Below are positions 56,119-64,000 of a stretch of DNA of 64,000 nucleotides, one piece after another. The notes below the pieces were generated by a model. That model was not told the origin of the DNA, did no database searches, and saw only the letters and a list, made by a program, of their open reading frames with translations. The stretch is from Nageia nagi. Its lineage: Eukaryota > Pinophyta. The position numbers were made by a program, and so were the translations under genes. The stretch is from NCBI GenBank assembly GCA_050084985.1, contig JBITNC010000001.1, positions 52,638,001-52,702,000 of the forward strand. The letters run 5' to 3'. Every line of letters starts with the position of its first letter. Positions within the stretch are counted from its first letter, which is position 1.

Positions 56119-58289
56119 CTTCTTGGAAGCTCCTCTTCAACATTCTTGGAGGCTTCATATTTCTTCTTTTTGGAAATCCACCTTCATTCTTAGGAGGTAA
56201 ACTCAAAAGAAGATATAACCTCTCCTCCCTTCTTAATTTTTTATTTTGGATTGTTTTTTATACTTTGGTTAGTCACTTTTTTTAAGCAAAGGGGAAGCCG
56301 ACCAGCCACCCTTTTCTCCTCTAGCCGCCCGTCGAATACTCAGTTAAAGGCGCCACCTCCCCATCTCTCCGCTCAAGGTCGAGCACCCCCAGGCAGTGCT
56401 TCCTCTGACCATGCATCGATCTTATGTCTCATCAGTTTCTTCCCCCACTACCTGCTGACCACTTCACCACCTTGCTCATGCAAAATGTGGTGCCCTCTCT
56501 TTCACCCTCTGCAACCACCATTGCCGATCTCCACACGCATCCATTGGCCGGTCAAACTCAATGGCATCGCTAAGTTTTAAGCCCTGATCAGAGAACTAGG
56601 GCAACATAAGGTGGACCATGATCGCTTCTTGGCGAGTAGTTAACCCCCTCCATGACTTTAAAAAGTGTAGCAGATGGGCTTCGAGCCCCCCCATCCTCCC
56701 AACACAGCTTAAAATCCGCCTAACTCTATGGAGGCCAATGCGATTTTTTTCTCCTCCTACACAGGCTGTTGTGGGTGCTTCTCTATTTAGTACTAAACAT
56801 TGAACGTGTGCCTCTTCTTTGCCTCCGAATTTGAGAATAGAGCGTGGTCCTATTCTCTGCCACTTCTGATCTCACCAACCAACCTCAGATCTTGAACCCC
56901 CATTATGATCCACTTTTTTAAAGCGGGAATCTAATCATTATTATTACCCTCTTATGCAATTTTTTTAATGCACGTTTCCTCTTCTATTCTTAGTAAAAAA
57001 AAGGTGCACTTCATTCAATTTTTTGTTGCAGAGGAGTAAATGCTTTTCTTATAAGTTGGTATAATATTACTGTACTTGACTTTGGTTAATTATTTTTGTT
57101 TAAGAGGTGGTTTAATTTTTAGGGGAAATTATTTTCCAAAAGAGGAATAATTATGGTGGGACTTTATGAGGGAATTTTTTTTTTAAAAGGTTTGAATTAT
57201 TTTTCAAAGTGTTAAAGGGAAAGTGTTATTTTTTTTTAACCTCAATTTCTTTTAAAGGTAAACATAAAGGAAGTAAGTTTTTAAGTGATTTTTTTTTTTT
57301 AACTTATCTTTCTTAATGTTAATTTTTAAGGTAATTTTAAGTAAAAAGAAGAAAAATATTTTTTTATGAATGCTTTTTACTTAAAAATTAGAATATTTTA
57401 CCTAATACATGAATGATTACTTTGGATGAATTATACAAAATAGTGAACTTATGCAAGTATTATGGGTGGAATTGTGCAAAAGTATGAACTTATATAAAAA
57501 GGTCCTTTTGGGGTTAGTAACAAAACCCATTGGAATCTTAGGTTTCAATTATTGATTGGATGATGTATAATTTGTTTTAAGCTTTTTTTATTTATGTTAT
57601 GTACATTTGCTTTATCATTGCAAAAATCATAAATATTTGAAAGTGCAACCCTTTAAAATGAATACTTTCGCATGTACATTCTGCAACATGACTTGTTTGG
57701 AGAACCATAAGGTAAAGATAAGGTAGATTGAGCTTTCATTCCGATAATCCAAATGATGAAAAGTTTGTACTCATAATTTTTCCTTAAGTTCTCTGTTGAT
57801 TTAGACATAACTCCATATAGGTAGACAAGCATGTGTGTAGTGATACCATATGTCTGCATGTCCATTCAAGGATTATCCTAATAACTTAGGAGGATAATTT
57901 GAAACTTAAATTCAAAATAATAATTTGATCAATCCAACGTACGTCATAACCTTAGAAAATAGTTAGTTACTCCTCCTTGTGAGAGTATATTACTGACCAA
58001 AGCGAACTAGTTGAAAATTGTAAGACTTAAGCTCTACCTTATGAGCATCCAAGTGAAGGTTTAATTTTAGATAAGAAAAAAAGTCTCAACGTTATCCCTT
58101 TACTTCTATGGTACTTTGTGATGGAAAAATGTTAGATATATGGAAGTTATTATGAGATTTTATTGTAAACTTTTGCTCATGCAAAGTTTTTTAATAAGTT
58201 AAGCATGTTCTTTTAACAAATTTAACATATATAGTTGTTTTATTTAAACACATATGTATGATTAAAACTAAACATATAAAGTTGATTAA
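56119..58289 (+). other. Leader of copia copy D with a GC-rich block
   Basis: Contains a strikingly C-rich block at 56285-56930 (ORF 56251-56580 is Pro/Ser-rich and low in information), T-rich sequence, then the 3' leader segment conserved in A and B (57490-58140). Copy B has a different GC-richer block at the same place. No gene can be supported. Confidence 0.55.
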
Positions 58290-60699
58290 TTTAGCTTATG
58301 ACTCTAAAGGATAATAACGTTACTCTATGAGTAACCAAAACTCCTTTCAAGAAGAAGTTCAAGCATCAACATAAAATTTTTTCTCGTACCTTCAAGAAGT
58401 TTGAAAAAAAAAAGAAACAAAACAACAATTATTACAAGCAAAGAGATGAAAAAAGTAAGGTCAGTAAATCAAATACCAAGGTAAATTTTGATGGAAATTG
58501 TAACTTTTTGGTGGTTATGGTCATAAAGAATTTGATTGCTTCAAAAAGAAAAGAAAAGGAAAAAATAAAAGAAATAGAAATGTAAAGACCTTCAAAGGGA
58601 AGAAGAATATAAAAGTTAGATTTATTATTAGACATTACTCCATGACTCCTCCCCCTTACTGATTGGATTGTTGACTCTGAATGCACTAATCACCTATTCT
58701 TTGAAAATGATAAGTTATAAAATTTTCATAAGTATAAAAAATATGCAGTTATGATCAATAATAATTCTACCCTTGAAGTCTAAGGGATTGAAAGTGTGTT
58801 GATTTATGAAAAGGTTCTTGAAAAAATGCTTTATGTACCTAAACTCAAAATGAACTTTCTCTTTGTAATTCAAGTTGCAAGAAAAAGGTACTCATTTGAG
58901 TTCAACTCATACTCCTAGTGCATTAAGAAGGACTTCCACTTTGATTAAAGGATCAATGAAAGTTGATCTCTACATCATGGATCAAGTTCTAACAAAGATG
59001 TATCTTTGCTATGAATGTGTGCTCTAGGAGGTAATTTTTGGCACAATGTTTAGGGCATCTTAACTATAAAATTATTCAAGTCATAAAAGACCTAGAACTT
59101 GTGGAAGGTTTTTTTTCAATTTTTCTTATAATTGGTCTATATGAGAAATGCATCCTAAGAAAGATGAATAAACAAAGGTTTGAAAAAGATAAGGCTACAA
59201 AGGTAACCCAATCTCTTCAGCTTGTGCATTCAGATTTGATGGGTCCATTTCAGATTAAATCACTTGAGAAAATATCTTATGTCTTGACCTTCATTGATGA
59301 CTTTAGTAGGATGACATTTAGATATCTACTTGAGCACAAGGATCAAACCTTTGATAGGTTTAAAGAGTTCAAATCTTTAATTGAAAATTAGACTAACATT
59401 AAAATCAAGATGTTGAGATCAAATAATAAGGGAGAGTATAATAGCAATGAGTTTAATATCTTATTATGTTAAGTATGAATCAAGAGGTAATTTATTATTC
59501 CTTACACTCCTCAATAAAATGATATTACTGAAAAGAAAAATAAGATAATCATGGAGATGGTTAGATGTATGTTGGAAAATCTTCTAATTCCTTATAAAAA
59601 ATTTTTTAAGTATGGATAAGAATAAAACTTAATATTTTTCACCTTAGGGTGTTTGGTTATGAAGCATTCTCATACATTATTTCTAAGAAAAGAAAAAAGT
59701 TGGATAAAAAAGTTAAAAAAATGCATCTTTATGGGTTATGATAAGTTAGAATAGAGGTTATAGGCTCTACTTTCCATCTTACAGAGTAGTGTTTGTATCA
59801 AGGGATGTAAAGTTCAATGAACTTCTTGAGGAATCTTTCTAATGAGAATATTTATGATCCATATGACTCTTCAGTTGCACCTAAATAGTTGGATATTGAT
59901 ATAGATAAGTTACCTTAAGAGAAAAACTCTCTAACGCAAACGATAACAAGGAGTATGACCTTGAATAAATCTTTTATTTACTAAAATTGATAGCAAGAAT
60001 GAACCTTCATCATTCAAAGAAGCTTAAAGCATGAGTGTTATATGGAAGCCATGCAAGTGAAGTATAAGATGCTTATAAAAAATGAAGTTAAAACTTAATT
60101 CCTTATCCCAATGAAAAGAATATGATTGGTAATAAGTGGATCAACAAAGTTAAGAACAATTTAGTTGAAGATATTGATAAATACAAGGTAAAGTTAGTGG
60201 TTAAAGGTTTTTCTTAGAAATATAGAGTTGATTATGAGAAAACCTTTGCTCTTGTAGTAAAGATGTCCACTGTCAGGATAATCCTTTCTCTTTCAGCAAC
60301 TCATGGATGGAGAGTTTTTCAATTTGATGTTAAGAGAGTTTATTTCTCAATGATGACTTAGATATGAAAATCTACATGAATCAATCAAAAGGTTTATTAT
60401 GGAAGGAAAAGATTATTTGTGTGTAAGCTAAAAAAGTCATTGTATGGACTTAAGCAAGCACCTAGATCCTAGTATAAGAAGATTTTAGGATACTTTATAG
60501 ATATTAGATTCTCCAAGTGCTTCTCCAAATCTAATCTATATGTGTCAATTAGAAAAAAGACATGGTCTTGATTCTCTTTTATGTGGATAATCTTCTGATA
60601 ATTAAGAATAATGATGAGATCATTCAAGAATGCATATCCAAACTTAAGGTTCCATTTGAAATTAATGATCTTGGTCTCTAGAACTATTACCTTGGAATG
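58290..60699 (+). pseudogene. Decayed gag-pol of copia copy D
   Basis: Begins where copy B's gag codon ~200 would be, so the UBN2-type N-terminal part is deleted. The zinc knuckle (about 58498-58545) has a one-base loss that removes its second Cys. The protease motif near 58665 reads W-I-V-D-S-E-C-T-N-H (Gly of DSG changed to Glu). In the integrase (best ORF 59038-59391), H-S-D-L-M-G and FIDDFSRMT are intact but the later LRSDN reads LRSNN. Reverse transcriptase (about 60040-60699) ends at the gap after Y-L-G-M; its active site reads Y-V-D-N near 60585. Stops and shifts occur throughout. Confidence 0.82.
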
Positions 60700-60799
60700 N
60701 NNNNNNNNNNNNNNNNNNNNNNNNNNNNNNNNNNNNNNNNNNNNNNNNNNNNNNNNNNNNNNNNNNNNNNNNNNNNNNNNNNNNNNNNNNNNNNNNNNN
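60700..60799. other. Assembly gap (100 N)
   Basis: Exactly 100 N, cutting copy D in the middle of reverse transcriptase. The sequence on the right is a tandem array that does not continue pol. Confidence 0.95.
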
Positions 60800-61190
60800 C
60801 TTTGTTACATTGATTCAATGTTGATTGATAGTCACTTTACTTTCATGTTGGGAAGTTTTGTATCCATGTTTATGCATTGATTGACACATTGTTTACTTCC
60901 ATGTTGGGAAGTTGTATTAATGTTTATGGATTGATATCCACTTTACTTCTATGTTGGGAAGTTGTATCCATGTTTATGGATTGATAACAACTTTACTTAC
61001 ATGCTGGGAAGTTATATACATGTATATGGATTCATAGCCACTTCAGTTCCATATTGGGAACTTGTATCAATGTTTATAAATTGATTGCCACATTGTTTAC
61101 TTCAATGTTGGGAATTTGTATCCATATTTATGAATTGATACCACTTTACTTCCATGTTGGAAATTTTATATCCATGTTTATGGATTAATG
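60800..61190 (+). repeat. 50-bp tandem array (TACTTCCATGTTGGGAAGTT)
   Basis: Seven visible units of CACTTTACTTCCATGTTGGG plus AAGTTGTATCCATGTTTATG and GATTGATA. The TTGGGAA landmark is at 60847, 60903, 60953, 61003, 61053, 61107 and 61156. Most spacings are 50; three are 49-56. Confidence 0.9.
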
Positions 61191-61224
61191 TAAATTGAAT
61201 TCATATTGATCAATTAGTGTCACA

Positions 61225-61560
61225 TTGTTTCTTCCATATTATGCATCTTGACTTATGGCATGATCAATTTGACATTTTGTGGCTTATGGCTTATGCATCT
61301 TGACTTGTGGCATAGATAAATAGGTGTATTTTATAATTTTTGGCTTATGCATTTTGACTTGTGGCATAGTTAAGTTGGAATTTTGTGTCTTATAGGTTAT
61401 GCATATTGACTTGTGATATGGTCAAGTTGGCATTTTTGTGGTTTTTAGCTTATGCATATTGACTTATGGTATGGTCAAGTTAGCATTTAATGGCTTATGG
61501 ATTATGCATCTTAAATTATGGCATGGTTAAAATGGCATATGAATAATGTATCTTAACATA
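61225..61560 (+). repeat. About 60-bp tandem array (GCATCTTGACTTATGGCAT)
   Basis: Five to six diverged units of TTATGCAT-TTGACTTGTGGCAT followed by GGTCAAGTTGGCATTTT and GGCTTATGG. It follows directly on the 50-bp array. Confidence 0.8.
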
Positions 61561-62559
61561 TGATGGAATATGAATTAAATTTCATCTTGAAATGAGAACA
61601 TAAGTATTCAATGGGAAATTAACTTAATTAGAGAGATTTGAATGGACCACTAGAAAGTATATCTTATTTACAAGTAGCCTTATTTAGTAGCTATTCTTGA
61701 TAAAGTTTTCATCAAGGATGAATCATTAGTTATGGTTCCAACTATGTTCTAGACTAATTCTACTTTCATTTGATTGTTCACTTGTGAATATTTTATCACT
61801 TCATCGTGTATGCATAGTAGTTGATTGTGTCTAGTAATTCATTTATATTATAAATACTTATATTATATCTAACTAATTATTTATTTATGATCCATTTGTA
61901 ACTTATAGGTTACATAAAATTAGAATATGTAGGCTCATTGAGACTCTTCACATCAACAAGAGTTTTGATGTATACCTATTTTTTGACCACTCATGGTTGG
62001 TGGATATTCTATTAAACTACCTATTTAAATGGTTGATTAGTTGAGTCTTTTTTTGTATCCTCCTTCATTCACTTTCCCATTTATATATTTAGGAGGATAA
62101 TTAATTTGATTACTTGTATTATAGTTAAAATACTTCTCGATATGGCATGTATTATCCATAGGTTGATAATATTACATATTATGAAACACTATCTTAATCT
62201 TGTTATTTATTATTTTCATGATGTTTATTCTATATCATATATCAAGAAGTATTTTATTGATTTAAAATTGAGCATATGAGACACACATTTTCTAGCAGTT
62301 ATGTCTTTCAACTATTATTTGACAAAGTTTCTTTTTATTGTACTTCCATGAGATTTAAATCAATGAAATGATTATACCTCTGTTATATATTGCACTTTAT
62401 ATTCAAATAAAATACACAATTAATTGATTGTGTATTTGGATTCAAATATAGATAAACATAATAACAATCCATATCGCTTATCCTTTTGTGATATACCTTA
62501 TTATTTGAGGTTGGTAGACCAATTTGCTTAAAAAAGGAATATAGTTATGTATATATATA
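61561..62559 (+). other. Copia-family 3' region relic and AT-rich DNA
   Basis: 61880-62060 matches part of copy E's 3' untranslated region (40240-40430): GTAGGCTCAT, then CTT-ACATCAAC, ACCACTCATGGTTGGTGGATATTCTATTAAAC against copy E's GTTGATGGTTATTGTATTATAAAC. It may be the tail of copy D. No LTR follows. The rest is AT-rich with nothing recognised. Confidence 0.5.
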
Positions 62560-62760
62560 TGATGTTTAGTATGCAAATAATGTTGCTACCATTGTGTTCA
62601 TAATATCTAATATGCAAATAATGTTACTACCATTAAGCTCATAATGATTAGTATGTAAATGGTGTTGTTGTTATCATACTAATGAATCGTATATTTTGTG
62701 TATGTAAATAATGTTACTACTATTATTTTTTTGTATGTAAATAATGCAAATACCCTTATT
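62560..62760 (+). repeat. 41-bp tandem repeat (TATGCAAATAATGTTACTACC)
   Basis: TATGCAAATA or TATGTAAATA at 62570, 62611, 62652, 62701 and 62734. The first three are exactly 41 bases apart; later units are irregular. Confidence 0.75.
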
Positions 62761-63343
62761 CTTATGAGTCAAATACTACAAAATGATGTTATTGGTAGCA
62801 TGTTTATGGTCTAAATTATGTGCAATTTTATATTGCTACCTATATGCTTTAATTTAAATCTTGTAGAGATGATACACGATAACACACAAGAAATATTAGT
62901 GAGCATTTGGTAATAGGATGCTTTTTGCTAATAGGTAAATTATATTAACAAAAAAATAATAAGTTTTAACTGGATCCCAAAACCAATCAAAAAGTAGTTT
63001 TAACTAAAACCAACTACCCAACTATACTTGTAAGTAGTTAAAATTCATTGAAAAGACAACCAAAACATAGCTAATCAAATTCAAATGCTAACCAACTATA
63101 GCCATAATGTATCCTAATCTATCAAATTAATCTATCATGATCGTAGATGAGTTGCATTTGGGTTACAACTTTGTTGAGGCCCAATTTCATTTTCATAACT
63201 TGAACCTTTTAATCTAGAAATTATGTACTCAACCAAAGGTGGGCTGAGTTTTAGTGACCAGATCTAGAGTGAGTTGAACACCATTTGCAAAGTGTTTCTT
63301 TATCATTTTCTCTCTAACTTCACTTTGGGATGGATGCTCAATG
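62761..63343. other. AT-rich spacer, nothing recognised
   Basis: No ORF or repeat that I can support. CAATG (63339-63343) precedes copy C's LTR and may be half of its target duplication. Confidence 0.4.
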
Positions 63344-63843
63344 TGAAGGGATTGAACTATAACTTATACAATCCTAAATGACCAAGATTATGAAAGCTTT
63401 CTTAAACATCAAAAAATTCAAGCATAGACAATATCACAAAGTGAATCAAGATATAAAGTGGTTCCTCCAACTAGGAGTACATCCACTAACTAGATCTTAC
63501 TTCATTCACAAAGATAACTCTCTTACAATCCTCCTAACTTTATCCCCTAATCACTATCATAGAGCATAACTTTGCTTCACAAATTGGTGAATGATCACAA
63601 AGAGGGGGCCTTCTATTTATAGACCAAAATCCCCCTTTGAATCACCCTTTTAACCAATGTACAAAGGCATTACATGCTACTTCCTTTTACCCAAGGGTCA
63701 TGCTTATGAGATGGAGTGTAGGACAAATGACATTATCATATTCACTTAAATACTTAAGGTATCTAGAGATAGCATTAAGTATTAGCGAATTTATAAAGAA
63801 GATTATTACAAAACCTTCAATAATGCATTATAAATTCCAAACA
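63344..63843 (-). repeat. 3' LTR of copia copy C (500 bp)
   Basis: Minus strand TGTTTGGAAT...CCTTCA, with the 49-bp inverted repeat at 63741-63789 and TATAAATAG at 63613-63621 (minus). Confidence 0.88.
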
Positions 63844-64000
63844 CTCACCCTTAATGCAATATTGGGATAGAGTGAAGAAGATTAAAAAAAAAAGACAGTA
63901 AGAGAGTTCTCCTCCAAACAGATACAACTGAAGATGAGAACTTTTTACATCTTTGTGAAGTAAGCAAGATTTTATTTTGAGACTCACTACTTTACTATTT
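63344..64000 (-). mobile_element. Ty1/copia copy C (minus), 3' end only
   Basis: 3' LTR 63344-63843, polypurine tract (minus TTAAGGGTGAG, 63844-63854), then internal 3' untranslated sequence to the window end. That sequence matches copy A at about 3668-3800 (GAGAGTTCTCCTCCAAACAG, GAGACTCACTAC). The body lies outside the window. Confidence 0.88.

Larger units (their letters stand above)
55615..60699 (+). mobile_element. Ty1/copia copy D (plus), cut by a gap
   Basis: 5' LTR (55615-56105), primer site (56107-56118), a leader of about 2.1 kb, a gag lacking its N-terminal two thirds, then protease, integrase and reverse transcriptase up to the gap at 60700. It inserted into the LINE relic; AGTAT (55610-55614) is a possible half target duplication. 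No 3' LTR was found in the 3.2 kb after the gap, so sequence is missing or rearranged there. Confidence 0.84.

Overview
This 64 kb window looks like nuclear DNA of a seed plant with a large, repeat-dominated genome. It is AT-rich and almost filled with decayed LTR retrotransposons carrying plant-type primer sites complementary to initiator tRNA-Met. There are also CACTA and LINE relics, degenerate interstitial TTTAGGG repeats, and one GC-richer host gene, an intronless L-type lectin receptor kinase. Long nested TE stretches, old decay and interstitial telomere-like DNA suggest a gymnosperm or a similarly bloated genome; that assignment is inference. There are no bacterial, organellar, CRISPR, rRNA or convincing tRNA features.

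Layout. 1-3160: an unrecognised, stop-riddled coding relic with an A-tail. 3161-15229: two copies (A on minus, B on plus) of one Ty1/copia family, B abutting or inserted in A's leader. 15330-20091: a younger copia (G, minus) with a polyprotein open except for one early stop; it sits inside the leader of an older minus-strand element (H, to 20950). 20951-24831: AT-rich DNA, a host-like GC island (22140-22700), a diverged duplication and a GC-rich coding relic. 24910-26950: the lectin receptor kinase, broken by two single-base losses in G runs. 26951-29551: no gene. 29552-36240: CACTA end, TNP2-type transposase relic and a SET-like fragment, all minus strand. 36325-40969: an old minus LTR scrap fused to a 5'-truncated copia copy (E). 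41872-49759: a complete Ty3/gypsy-type element (J) with 5-bp target duplications. 49940-52530: telomere-like and other simple arrays around a gap. 53740-55614: copia and LINE ORF1 relics. 55615-60699: copia copy D. 60800-62760: tandem arrays. 63344-64000: 3' LTR and start of copia copy C (minus). Three runs of exactly 100 N are scaffold gaps of unknown true size.

The most interesting object is element J. It has 0.87 kb LTRs and a perfect ATGGT target duplication. It encodes a sense gag but no visible pol. On the opposite strand it carries an intron-containing plant mobile domain (PMD) gene with its own TATA-like box. A small GC-rich, partly covarying palindrome occurs at a dozen or so places from LTR to LTR, and three different tandem arrays lie just before its 3' LTR. 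It reads as a non-autonomous, Tat-like retroelement carrying an antisense host-type gene.

The copia copies A-E belong to one family. They share about 0.5 kb LTRs, a TATA box about 220 bp inside, a conserved 49-bp inverted repeat in U3, a leader of more than 2 kb, and a second polypurine tract at the end of pol. Their catalytic motifs are damaged in different ways, and three of them share the same loss of the first integrase aspartate.
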